The notes: generated from the sequence alone by a model not told the origin. DNA of 13,650 nucleotides from an uncultured Oscillospiraceae bacterium (GCA_910588415.1 CAJUPK010000058.1:1-13650), one strand, 5' to 3'; shown: positions 1-6,604, numbered from the stretch's first letter. A program made the numbers and translations.

Positions 1-1
1 G

Positions 2-1558
2 GCCCAGGTGAACCGCAATATCCTGAAGGGCGCCCCCCAGACCATGCGGGAGGCCTGCCAGTGGGTGTGCTGGTTCAACATGGCCAGCCGCACCTATAAC
101 CGGGACGGGGCTGGCTTCCAGCTGGACCAGGTGCTCAAGCGGTTCTACGACGCGGACCTGGCCGCCGGGCGCATCACCCGGGAGGAGGCGATCTTTTACA
201 TTGCCTGCCTGCTGCTGAACGACCCCCATTACTACCAGATCGGCGGCACAGACGAGAACGGCCGCTCTCTGCTCAGCGAGTTCAGCGACATGGTGCTGGA
301 AGGGGCGGATATGCTGGATTCTGCCTGCAACATCACCGTGCGGGTGGACAAGAACATAGACCGGGATTTCCTACACCGGGCCGTGGATTACCTGTTTAAA
401 AACCGTAACGGCTGGCCCCGGTTCTCTGGGGACGAGGCCCTAAACAGCGGCTTTATGCGCCTGGGCTACCCCGAGAGCCTGGCCAGAAAGCGCATTGCCG
501 TGGGCTGCCACTGGATGAGCCTGCCGGGCATGGAATACTGCCTGAACGACTGCGTAAAAATCAACTGCGCCAAAGTGTTTGAGGTGGCCCTGGACGAGAT
601 GATGGAAGGGCCGGAGGAGAGCTTCTCCACCCAGCGCCTGTGGGAGCTGTATGAGAAGCACATGGCCCGGGCCGTGGAGGTCACGGCAGAGGGCATTGCC
701 TTCCACCTGAAGTACCAGCAGTACAACGAGCCGGAGCTGATGCTGAACCTGATTAGCCATGGCCCGGTGGAAAAGGGCCTGGACATGACCTGCGGCGGGG
801 CCATGTACTACAACATGTGCATGGACGGCACAGCCATTGCCACAGTGGCCGACTCTTTTGGCGCCCTGGAGCAGCGGGTGGAGAAAGAGGCCCGGCTGGG
901 CTGGAAGGAGCTTTACCACCACCTGAAGACCGATTTCCAGGAGGAGGGCGGCGAGGTGGTCCGGCGTATGCTGGCCTCCAGCCCTCGGTACGGCGGCGGA
1001 GACACGGTCAGCGACCAGTGGGCCGAAAAGCTCTCCGAGTCCTATGCCGGGCAGGTGCGGACCGTCAGCCAGAACTACCCGGAGTATGAGTTCATCCCCG
1101 GCTGGTTCAGCTGGTCCAACACCATTGTGCTGGGCAAGCAGGTGGGGGCCACCCCCAACGGCCGCCATGCCTACGAGCCCATCAACCACGGGGCCAACCC
1201 CCACCCGGGCTTCCGCAAGGATGGGGCCCTTACCGCCATGACCAACTCCATCTGCGCCATTCAGCCGGGCTATGGCAACACGGCCCCTGTGCAGCTGGAG
1301 CTGGACCCGGGCATGGGCCGGGGAGAGGAAGCGGTGCAGAAGATTGCGGACTACATCCTGACCCTCTTCCAGAAGGGCGGCACCCTGCTGAATATCAATA
1401 TTATTGACAGCAAGCAGATTTTGGAGGCGGACAAGGACCCGGACAAATATCCGGACCTGGTGGTGCGGGTCACGGGCTTCACAGCCTATTTCTGCTCCCT
1501 GACCCCCGAGTTTCGCAAGCTGGTGGTAGACAGGATTCTGGTGCAGGGAGGGGCCTGA
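2..1558 (+). CDS. Glycyl radical enzyme (pyruvate formate-lyase-like), 5'-truncated by the window edge
   Basis: This is the C-terminal part (over 516 residues) of a glycyl radical enzyme. The frame is open to the window edge, so the GTG at 8 is not the real start; full-length members of the superfamily are usually about 750-900 residues. Counting from that GTG, the glycyl radical loop RVTGF lies at residues 487-491 with the radical Gly at 490, and the thiyl-radical Cys is in VGCHW at Cys167. The family feature ATPNGR lies at 381-386. The loop reads GCHW, not the GCVE of choline lyase and diol, glycerol or hydroxyproline dehydratases, nor the adjacent Cys pair of pyruvate formate-lyase, so the substrate cannot be named. 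A further Cys-rich stretch (CLNDC, then CAKVF) follows the active-site Cys. The enzyme should be cytosolic, need a radical-SAM activase and be destroyed by oxygen. No activase gene is in view; it may lie upstream. The fold is certain, the reaction unknown. Confidence 0.93.
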   Translation, partial: AQVNRNILKGAPQTMREACQWVCWFNMASRTYNRDGAGFQLDQVLKRFYDADLAAGRITREEAIFYIACLLLNDPHYYQIGGTDENGRSLLSEFSDMVLEGADMLDSACNITVRVDKNIDRDFLHRAVDYLFKNRNGWPRFSGDEALNSGFMRLGYPESLARKRIAVGCHWMSLPGMEYCLNDCVKINCAKVFEVALDEMMEGPEESFSTQRLWELYEKHMARAVEVTAEGIAFHLKYQQYNEPELMLNLISHGPVEKGLDMTCGGAMYYNMCMDGTAIATVADSFGALEQRVEKEARLGWKELYHHLKTDFQEEGGEVVRRMLASSPRYGGGDTVSDQWAEKLSESYAGQVRTVSQNYPEYEFIPGWFSWSNTIVLGKQVGATPNGRHAYEPINHGANPHPGFRKDGALTAMTNSICAIQPGYGNTAPVQLELDPGMGRGEEAVQKIADYILTLFQKGGTLLNINIIDSKQILEADKDPDKYPDLVVRVTGFTAYFCSLTPEFRKLVVDRILVQGGA

Positions 1559-1629
1559 CGCCCCCATAAGCCGGATGAAGCAAGACCTGTTAGCCGGATG
1601 CACGCAGGACGCATATAGGTGTATAGAGT

Positions 1630-1680
1630 AAACGCGGTTCCCAGGAGGCGAAAAGCCCCTTGGGAACCGCGTTTGTTTTA
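1630..1680 (+). terminator. Rho-independent terminator after the glycyl radical enzyme gene
   Basis: A perfect 14-bp stem, AAACGCGGTTCCCA (1630-1643) with TGGGAACCGCGTTT (1661-1674), can be extended inside by GGC/GCC around a GAAAA loop. It is followed by TTTGTTTTAT on the + strand. It sits 72 bases after the stop codon at 1556-1558 and directly abuts the stop of the convergent AraC gene, so it may also slow transcription from that side. The minus-strand tail (TTTACTCTATAC) is a poorer T-run. Confidence 0.9.
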
Positions 1681-2625
1681 TAGCAGCTTTACAGGCCGCA
1701 GCACCTCGTACCCAATGCCCTCTGGGTAATGGCGCTGGTAGCACTGGCACTGGTCCTCGTTCCAGACAAAGCGGCCGGAGCGCTCTGCGGTGCTGATGCC
1801 GTTGGAGTCCACAGACTCCTTTGTGGGGTCATAGTTCCAGGCCAGGTCCTCTACCCGGCGCATCACCTCTCCATTGTCCTCCATATAGTCAAAGGGCGGG
1901 TGGTAGAACACCAGGTAATAGCTTCCCGGAAAGGACTGGAGCTGGAAGCCCTTTGGCACAGGGCCGCTGTAGTCCTCTGGCACGCCAAAGCCATAGAAAT
2001 AGCAGCGCTTCCCGTCCTTGTACCACCAACCCGCGGTGTGGGAGGTGACCACCGGGTGGGACTCCTGGCGCATACTCTCAATGATGCCGCAGACCTGGTC
2101 GCAGCTGTGGTACTGCCAAAAATCCCCATAGCCGGCAGCCCGCTCCTCCCAGATTCCCATGTACTTGTGGGCGGGGATGTATTCCACCCGCACCCGTGCT
2201 TCTCTCAAATCCTTTGCGCTCATGTTTTTTCCTCCTTGATACATAGCAGAGTATTGCCAGGGATGGAACACGTCTTTGCCCATAAACAGGGGGATGGGCC
2301 CAGGCTGCCTGCGGTACTGGGCCGGGGTGCAGCCAAAGGCCCCCCGGAAGGCCCGGGTGAAGGCCTCTTGAGAGGAGAAGCCGTACTTCACCGCAATGTC
2401 CAGCACGCGGCCGCGGATGCCGGACAGCTCCAGGGCGGCCCTGCACAGCCGCCGCCGGGCCACATAGCTTTTCAGGGTGCTTCCGGACACCTGGTGGAAC
2501 AGGGCGGAGCAGTAATAGGGGGAGTACCCCACCGCCCGGGCCATGTCCAGCAAAAAGGACTCCCGGCAAAGGTCCTGCTCGATCCAGTCGATCATTTTTT
2601 GCACCGCTTCCTGCTGCTGGTACAA
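1678..2625 (-). CDS. AraC-family transcriptional regulator with C-terminal GyrI-like effector-binding domain
   Basis: This is a 315-residue regulator. Residues 7-105 form an AraC/XylS double helix-turn-helix: the first helix pair is around LLDMARAVGYSPYYCSALF (25-43), the second is DIAVKYGFSSQEAFTRAF (76-93), and the family ending FGCTPAQYRR (97-106) follows. A linker leads to a GyrI/BmrR-C-like ligand domain from about residue 138 to the end, with motifs such as RVEYIPAHKYMGI and the GIGYEVLRPV tail. I chose the TTG at 2623-2625 because AGGAGGGA (2631-2638) stands six bases before it. The reading frame extends upstream through the repeat array, but that extension encodes repeat sequence only. 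Such proteins usually bind a small hydrophobic or cationic ligand through the C-terminal domain and control transport or stress genes; the ligand and targets here are unknown. A second in-frame start with a strong ribosome-binding site occurs at Met135. Confidence 0.9.
   Translation of the reverse strand: MYQQQEAVQKMIDWIEQDLCRESFLLDMARAVGYSPYYCSALFHQVSGSTLKSYVARRRLCRAALELSGIRGRVLDIAVKYGFSSQEAFTRAFRGAFGCTPAQYRRQPGPIPLFMGKDVFHPWQYSAMYQGGKNMSAKDLREARVRVEYIPAHKYMGIWEERAAGYGDFWQYHSCDQVCGIIESMRQESHPVVTSHTAGWWYKDGKRCYFYGFGVPEDYSGPVPKGFQLQSFPGSYYLVFYHPPFDYMEDNGEVMRRVEDLAWNYDPTKESVDSNGISTAERSGRFVWNEDQCQCYQRHYPEGIGYEVLRPVKLL
2221..2240 (-). promoter_or_regulatory. Internal ribosome-binding site and ATG start inside the AraC gene
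   Basis: On the minus strand AAGGAGG is followed by AAAAAAC and then ATG (start codon at 2221-2223), in frame with the AraC regulator at Met135. The site is encoded by the linker codons Gln-Gly-Gly-Lys-Asn, exactly between the DNA-binding and effector domains. Translation from here would give a free 181-residue GyrI-like domain. Sequence and spacing are as good as those of the other genes in this window; use in the cell is inferred. Confidence 0.6.
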
Positions 2626-2646
2626 GACGATCCCTCCTGACAGGCA

Positions 2647-3111
2647 CACGGCCCAATAAGCTATATCTCCCATCCTGGTGCGCGCCGTGTTCGCCTTGCT
2701 GTTAAGGCTGGGGAGTTTACTCCGCATTTTCGCGAAGCGAAAACCGAGCGTTTCGACTTGCCGCAGGCAATGTCGCCGCGAAGAGAGAAAACTCTGGTAC
2801 ACGGCCCAATAAGTTATATCTACCATCCCGGTTCGCGCCGTGTTTGCCTTGCCGTTAAGGCAGGAGAGTTTACTCCGCATTTTCGCGAAGCGAAAACTGA
2901 GCGTTTCGCGCTCAGGGAGAAAACTCTGGTACACGGCCCAATAGGCTATATCTACCATCCCGGTCCGTGCCGTGTTCGCCTTGCCGTTAAGGCAGGAGAG
3001 TTTACTCTGGACTTTTGCGAAGCAAAAGCGAGCGCTGCGCGCGAAGAGAGAAAACTCTGGTACACGGCCCAATAGGCTATATTTACCATCCCGGTTCGTG
3101 CCGTGTTGCCT
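2647..3111. repeat. Tandem array of structured repeats: three full units and one partial
   Basis: Units begin with CACGGCCCAATA at 2647, 2800, 2932 and 3063, giving periods of 153, 132 and 131 bp; the last is cut off after about 49 bp. Each unit has three parts. First comes a 43-bp block bounded by CACGGC and GCCGTG that contains the conserved core CTATATCTACCATCCCGG or a close variant. Second is a GCCTT/AAGGC hairpin, which has a mismatch in unit 1. Third is a segment closed by GAGTTT and AAACTC (2713-2794, 2866-2926, 2998-3057). That segment contains a hairpin around GCGAAGC, and a second hairpin that varies: CTGAGCG/CGCTCAG in unit 2, TTGCC/GGCAA in unit 1. In the GCGAAGC hairpin, units 1 and 2 have TTTTC/GAAAA arms and unit 3 has CTTTT/AAAAG arms, so base pairs are kept while bases change. 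This fills the gene-free gap between the AraC and asparagine synthetase genes. It is not CRISPR, because there are no unique spacers. Confidence 0.9.
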
Positions 3112-3113
3112 GT

Positions 3114-3122
3114 AGTATAACA
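3114..3122 (-). promoter_or_regulatory. Candidate extended -10 promoter element upstream of the repeat array
   Basis: On the minus strand TGTTATACT matches an extended -10 (TGnTATAAT). No good -35 is seen at 17 bases; the best hexamer there is AGATTT. Transcription would start near 3107 and run about 480 bases through the whole repeat array before reaching the AraC start at 2625. No better promoter was seen closer to that start. This is a motif match only. Confidence 0.4.
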
Positions 3123-3173
3123 CAGGACTAGAGGAAAAATCTGGATGTGAGTTGCGAAGCTGGCCAGGGCTAT

Positions 3174-5027
3174 TTAAAGATCCACGTAGATGTTATAGTG
3201 CAGCATCCAGTAGTTGACCTGCAGCAGATAGGCTAGCAGCTGGGGCCCGGCCATCAGCTGGCCAAACCAGGGCCTACCATAGTCAAAGCTCTCGTCCAGA
3301 AGGGAGCGCACGGCCTGGGCGGAGAGGATTTTGTGGATGGGCTGCAGGCTGTCCTGGAGAATACAGCTCAGCTTCTGCCGCAGGATCTGCTCGTAGCCTG
3401 GGTTGTGGGTCTTGGGGTAGGGGCTCTTCTTCCGCCGCAGGATCTCCTCTGGCAGCAGGCCCCGAGCCGCGTCCCGCAGCAGGCCCTTGGGCTCGCCGCC
3501 CGGGCACTTAAACTCCCAGGGCACATTGTACAGGTACTGGGCGATCCGGTGGTCGCAGTAGGGCACCCGCACCTCCAGGCCGCTGACCATGCTGCACCGG
3601 TCCTTGCGGTCCAGCAAGGTGGCCATAAACCACCGCTGGTTCAGGTAGGAGATCTGCCGCATCCGCTTCTCCTGGGGGGATTCCCCCGGCAGCAGGGGCA
3701 CGGCGGCCAGGCTCTCCTCCAGCCGGGCGGACACATACCCCTCCATGTCCAGCTGGTCCAGAATCTCCGGCTTCAGCAGGGCCTGGCGGTCCGCCAGGTT
3801 GTTGCTCCAGGGGAAGTGCTGGCCGTCAAACATCTCTGGCCGGTGGAACCAGGGGTAGCCCCCAAAGATCTCATCCGCGCACTCGCCGCACAGGGCCACC
3901 ACATGGTTTTTCTTGACCTGCCTGCAGAAGTGGAGCAGGGAGCCGTCAATGTCCGCCATGCCGGGCAGGTCTTTGGCAATCACCCCTTCCAGCAGGGAAT
4001 CCGCCAGCTGGCGGTTGCTGCACAGCAGGGTCTGGTGCTGGGTGCCCAGCTCTTGGCTGACCCGCTCGGCCCAGGCCTGGTCCCGGTCCGGCTGAAAGGA
4101 GGAGGGGGTAAAGAAGTCCTCGTTGCCCTCAAACTCAAAGGAATAGGTGGCCAGGGTCTTGCCCTCTTCCTTCAGTAGCCGGGCGGCCAGGGCTGTCACC
4201 ACGCTGGAATCCAGCCCCCCGGAGAGGAAGGTACACAGGGGCACGTCAGCGGTGAGCTGCCTCTTCACCGTGTCCTCCAGCAGGTCCCGCAAAGCGGCCA
4301 CGGTCTCCGGATAGGTCTGCGGGTGGGGCGCGGCCTCCAGCTCAAAGTAGCGGTGCTCCCGCCAGCCCTCCCGGTCATAAAGGGCCATGTGGCCGGGCCG
4401 CAGCTCATGGATGCCCTCAAACACCCCGTGGCCAGGGGTGCGGGCAGGCCCTAGGCCGAACACCTCGCAGAGCCCCTCCCGGCCCAGGGCAGGGGCAACG
4501 CCGGGAAACTCGAACAGGCCCTTGATCTCCGAGGCAAAGGCCAGCCTGTTGTTTTGGATGGTGTAGAACAGGGGCTTCACGCCAAAGCGGTCCCGGCAGA
4601 GGAAGGTCTGCTCTCTGCGGCCATCGTCCACCACAAAGGCAAAGATGCCGTTCAGCTTTTCCGGGCAGTCCTCTCCATAGCAGAGATAGGCGTTCAGCAC
4701 CACCTCTGTGTCGCAGTTGGTGTAAAAGGTGTAGCCCCGGCTCTCCAGGTCCGCCCGCAGCTGGGCGGCGTTGTACAGCTCGCCGTTATAGGCAATGGTA
4801 CACTCCCTGCCCTCCTGGCGGACGGTCATGGGCTGCTGGCCGTTTTGGGGGTCAATCACAGCCAGGCGGACATGGCCCAGAGCGCAGTGGGCGGAGACAT
4901 GGGCCCCCTGGCTGTCCGGCCCCCGGTGGGAGAGCCGCCGGGCCATTCGTCTGCAAAGGGCCATCCACAGATATTTTTCGTCCAAAAGCTCCTGGTCATA
5001 ATCGCTGAATCCCGCAAATCCGCACAT
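3174..5027 (-). CDS. asnB: Asparagine synthetase (glutamine-hydrolysing), AsnB/AsnO type
   Basis: This cytosolic enzyme makes asparagine from aspartate, ATP and glutamine-derived ammonia. The 617-residue product starts MCGFAGF. Removing the Met exposes Cys2 as the N-terminal nucleophile of the class II glutaminase domain (about 2-210), which also shows HRGPDSQG (34-41), YNGELYN (80-86) and FGVKPLFY (148-155). The synthetase domain follows, with the ATP pyrophosphatase loop LSGGLDSS (268-275), GECADEIFGG (381-390) and DRKDRCSMVSGLEVRVPYCD (473-492). Length and layout fit the roughly 610-630-residue Gram-positive AsnB/AsnO group. I chose the ATG at 5027, not the upstream in-frame ATG at 5051, because only this start puts Cys at position 2; GGAAAGGG lies nine bases before it. 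The gene appears to be monocistronic, with its own promoter and a hairpin leader. No convincing terminator was seen between its stop and the repeat array. Confidence 0.96.
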   Translation of the reverse strand: MCGFAGFSDYDQELLDEKYLWMALCRRMARRLSHRGPDSQGAHVSAHCALGHVRLAVIDPQNGQQPMTVRQEGRECTIAYNGELYNAAQLRADLESRGYTFYTNCDTEVVLNAYLCYGEDCPEKLNGIFAFVVDDGRREQTFLCRDRFGVKPLFYTIQNNRLAFASEIKGLFEFPGVAPALGREGLCEVFGLGPARTPGHGVFEGIHELRPGHMALYDREGWREHRYFELEAAPHPQTYPETVAALRDLLEDTVKRQLTADVPLCTFLSGGLDSSVVTALAARLLKEEGKTLATYSFEFEGNEDFFTPSSFQPDRDQAWAERVSQELGTQHQTLLCSNRQLADSLLEGVIAKDLPGMADIDGSLLHFCRQVKKNHVVALCGECADEIFGGYPWFHRPEMFDGQHFPWSNNLADRQALLKPEILDQLDMEGYVSARLEESLAAVPLLPGESPQEKRMRQISYLNQRWFMATLLDRKDRCSMVSGLEVRVPYCDHRIAQYLYNVPWEFKCPGGEPKGLLRDAARGLLPEEILRRKKSPYPKTHNPGYEQILRQKLSCILQDSLQPIHKILSAQAVRSLLDESFDYGRPWFGQLMAGPQLLAYLLQVNYWMLHYNIYVDL

Positions 5028-5058
5028 AAAACCAAACCCTTTCCAAATCAAGATACGC

Positions 5059-5093
5059 TCCGAAAGAGGGCGGCTTTGGCGCGGTCTTTCGGA
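5059..5093 (-). other. Hairpin in the asnB 5' leader
   Basis: A perfect 9-bp inverted repeat, TCCGAAAGA (5059-5067) and TCTTTCGGA (5085-5093), encloses a 17-base GC-rich loop. It lies between the predicted asnB promoter and its ribosome-binding site. On the minus strand the sequence after it is GCGTATCTTGATTTGG, which has no U-run, so a simple terminator is unlikely. It could be an RNA stability or regulatory stem, or an operator. Confidence 0.5.
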
Positions 5094-5114
5094 CGCAGGT
5101 TCGTTCGCTCTCCC

Positions 5115-5145
5115 ATTATATGCAGCGGGAGCCGCGGATTTACAA
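5115..5145 (-). promoter_or_regulatory. Predicted asnB promoter
   Basis: On the minus strand a perfect TATAAT -10 lies at 5115-5120. TTGTAA (5140-5145) is a possible -35, but the spacing of 19 bases is longer than ideal. It is placed about 90 bases upstream of the asnB start and just beyond the end of the DUF1836 gene. Confidence 0.6.
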
Positions 5146-5165
5146 GAAATACAGGCGGGCCTGTA
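5142..5165 (-). terminator. Possible terminator after the HAD-DUF1836 operon
   Basis: A 7-bp stem, TACAGGC (5150-5156) with GCCTGTA (5159-5165), lies 24 bases beyond the DUF1836 stop codon. On the minus strand it is followed by TTTCTTGT. The formal loop is only two bases, so about six pairs would form in RNA. The T-tract is interrupted and overlaps the possible asnB -35, so this call is moderate. Confidence 0.45.
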
Positions 5166-5188
5166 AATATAGGGTGCCGGGGGCTGTT

Positions 5189-5725
5189 TTATGGCCGCTG
5201 CTTTTTGTCCCTGCCCTCCTCCGCCAGCTCGCAGAGGATTCTCTCCGCTGCCGCCCGCTGGGCGTTGGCCTGGGCCGCCAGCCGCAGGGCGGCCCGGCGC
5301 AGGTCCTCCCCTTTCTCGCAGCTGGCCTGCAGCTCTTGGCAGGTTGCCCGCACAGCGCCGGTGTGGGCGTCCAGAAAAGCCCCGTACAGCTCTGGGTCCA
5401 GGGCCTGGCCCTGGAAAAGGGTGGCAATGTCCGGAATGGCCAGCACCTGCTTGAGCATACAGATGGTCACCAAAGCGGCCAGGTGCTGGCGGCTGTACTT
5501 TTTCTTCTCCGGGTGGGGCAGCACCCCGTTTTTCACATAGTTGTTGATCATGGAGTTGGTCAGCAGCTGGTCCTCCTGGTCCCGCTCAAAAAACCGCAGG
5601 CTGTCCCGCAGGTAGAGCAGCACCTGGTCCACATACAGGGGGATGGTGGGCAGCTGTTCCCACTCCGGGGGGGAGAGGCTGGCCCCCTCCCGGGCCCACG
5701 CCAAAATGGTTTCCACTGGGTCCAT
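5189..5725 (-). CDS. DUF1836 domain protein, putative MerR-like DNA-binding protein
   Basis: This 178-residue protein belongs to the DUF1836 family of Firmicutes, recognised from residues 54-104: LLTNSMINNYVKNGVLP, HPEKKKYSRQHLA and the helix ending LAIPDIATLF. This core looks like a winged helix-turn-helix of MerR type, with NNYVKNG and YSRQHLAAL in the positions of its helices and wing. The C-terminal third (about 120-178) is Ala/Arg/Glu-rich and probably helical. No signal peptide or membrane segment is visible. The start ATG at 5725 has AGGAGG six bases upstream. It is the second gene of an operon, ten bases after the HAD-family gene. No family member's function is known to me with confidence, so DNA binding is an inference from the fold-like pattern. 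Confidence 0.88.
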   Translation of the reverse strand: MDPVETILAWAREGASLSPPEWEQLPTIPLYVDQVLLYLRDSLRFFERDQEDQLLTNSMINNYVKNGVLPHPEKKKYSRQHLAALVTICMLKQVLAIPDIATLFQGQALDPELYGAFLDAHTGAVRATCQELQASCEKGEDLRRAALRLAAQANAQRAAAERILCELAEEGRDKKQRP

Positions 5726-5735
5726 TGGCCGCCTC

Positions 5736-6521
5736 CTAGTCCAACAGCCCCAGCAGGGCCGAGATCGTTTCTATGCGGGGGATTTCCTGGCCGCTGGGGT
5801 CTGCCGGGGCTGCGGGAACCTGTCCGGCTGCCTGCACCCCGTCTATGCCAAAGGCCCTGTCCAGGCTGGGAGACCAGCTGGCCGCGCAGATTTGGACGGG
5901 CTGGATGCCCAGGGCCGCGGCCCCCTCCAGGTTGGAGAGATTGTCGTCTACAAAGACCGTCTCTCCGGCGGGCAGGCCCATTTTGGAGAGGGCGTCCCGG
6001 TACATTCTGGGGTCTGGCTTCAGGGTGCCCAGCTCAAAGCTGAAGGTGGTGCAGTGGAAGTATTGCAGAATGTCAAAATGCTCCAAAAGGGGAAGGATGG
6101 AGGGCCAGGTGTCTGAGATAATGCCCAGCCGGTATGGGCCGGAGAGGGCCTTCAGGGTCTCCCGGGTGTCGTCAAACAAGCGGTAGTTATCGTCCTTGTT
6201 ATAGACCTTGTCCTCCGCCACAGCCTGCAGCTGGGCCTCTGTCAGCGGGAGGCCCAGCCCGGAGGCAAAGGCGGTGTAGTACCGCAGGAAAATGTCATAC
6301 TCCTCTTCTATGGTGAGAATGGGGCGGCTGTGCTCGGCCGAGCGCTCTTGGGCGGCCTGGGCCTTGGCGGCTTTCACCTGTTCCGGCGGCAGGGCCCGGA
6401 GCTGCTCCGGGGAGAAATACTGCCGGGCAAAATGGGAGAACATAAAGCTGCCCGAGGGCGGGTACAGCAGGGTGCCCCCCAGGTCCAGAAAAACACCCTT
6501 TACATGGTTCAGTTTTTGCAT
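5736..6521 (-). CDS. HAD-superfamily hydrolase-like protein lacking the second motif I Asp
   Basis: This is a 261-residue haloacid dehalogenase-superfamily protein, probably a cytosolic phosphatase. Motif I is FLDLGGTLL (11-19) with nucleophile Asp13. The position two residues later, usually the acid/base Asp (DxD), is Gly15. Motif II is IISD with Ser136, motif III is TLKPDP with Lys168, and motif IV is FVDDN with Asp192/Asp193. Residues 23-120 form a helical cap of C1 type. The last 40 or so residues are Ala/Pro/Ser-rich and less conserved-looking. I chose the ATG at 6521 because AAAGGAG stands nine bases upstream; the ATG nine bases earlier abuts that site and is too close. It is first in an operon with the DUF1836 gene, under a strong promoter. 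Haloacid dehalogenases and some phosphatases naturally carry Gly here, so activity is still likely; the substrate is unknown. Confidence 0.88.
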   Translation of the reverse strand: MQKLNHVKGVFLDLGGTLLYPPSGSFMFSHFARQYFSPEQLRALPPEQVKAAKAQAAQERSAEHSRPILTIEEEYDIFLRYYTAFASGLGLPLTEAQLQAVAEDKVYNKDDNYRLFDDTRETLKALSGPYRLGIISDTWPSILPLLEHFDILQYFHCTTFSFELGTLKPDPRMYRDALSKMGLPAGETVFVDDNLSNLEGAAALGIQPVQICAASWSPSLDRAFGIDGVQAAGQVPAAPADPSGQEIPRIETISALLGLLD

Positions 6522-6549
6522 TGCGTTCATCTCCTTTGGCTTTACTGGT

Positions 6550-6578
6550 ATTGTAAACCATGTGGGCCCCCTTGTCAA
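6550..6578 (-). promoter_or_regulatory. Near-consensus sigma-A-type promoter for the HAD-DUF1836 operon
   Basis: On the minus strand a perfect TTGACA (6573-6578) is followed after exactly 17 bases by TACAAT (6550-6555). The expected start of transcription, near 6543, leaves a leader of roughly 20 bases that contains the AAAGGAG ribosome-binding site. This is the best promoter in the window. Confidence 0.85.
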
Positions 6579-6604
6579 TGGCAGGCAAATTTTTCCCCAG
6601 CCGG

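Noticed and set aside
8..10. GTG at base 8 as the true start of the glycyl radical enzyme
   Set aside because: The frame is open to the window edge, the protein is far shorter than the family, and no ribosome-binding site can be seen.
1559..1629. The two AGCCGGATG copies just after the glycyl radical enzyme gene as a regulatory repeat
   Set aside because: Only nine bases are shared, there is no symmetry or further copy nearby, and they lie downstream of a gene ahead of its terminator.
440..1750. A 436-codon open frame antisense to the glycyl radical enzyme
   Set aside because: It is a shadow of a GC-rich gene with a low-complexity Leu/Val/His/Gly-rich product, and it overlaps the terminator and a certain gene.
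2647..3111. CRISPR array
   Set aside because: Repeat units are over 130 bp and similar along most of their length. There are no short repeats separated by unique spacers, and no cas genes.
1678..3123. A 481-codon open frame on the minus strand, making the AraC regulator much longer
   Set aside because: The extra N-terminal part is translation of the repeat array; one period (131 bp) is not a multiple of three, so the repeated peptide changes frame. A good ribosome-binding site supports the TTG at 2625.
5028..5051. Upstream ATG at 5051 as the asnB start
   Set aside because: It would bury the catalytic Cys inside an eight-residue extension; class II glutaminases need Cys directly after the initiator Met.
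4554..5540. A 328-codon + strand frame across asnB and the DUF1836 gene
   Set aside because: It is antisense to two well-supported genes and its product shows no recognisable domain.
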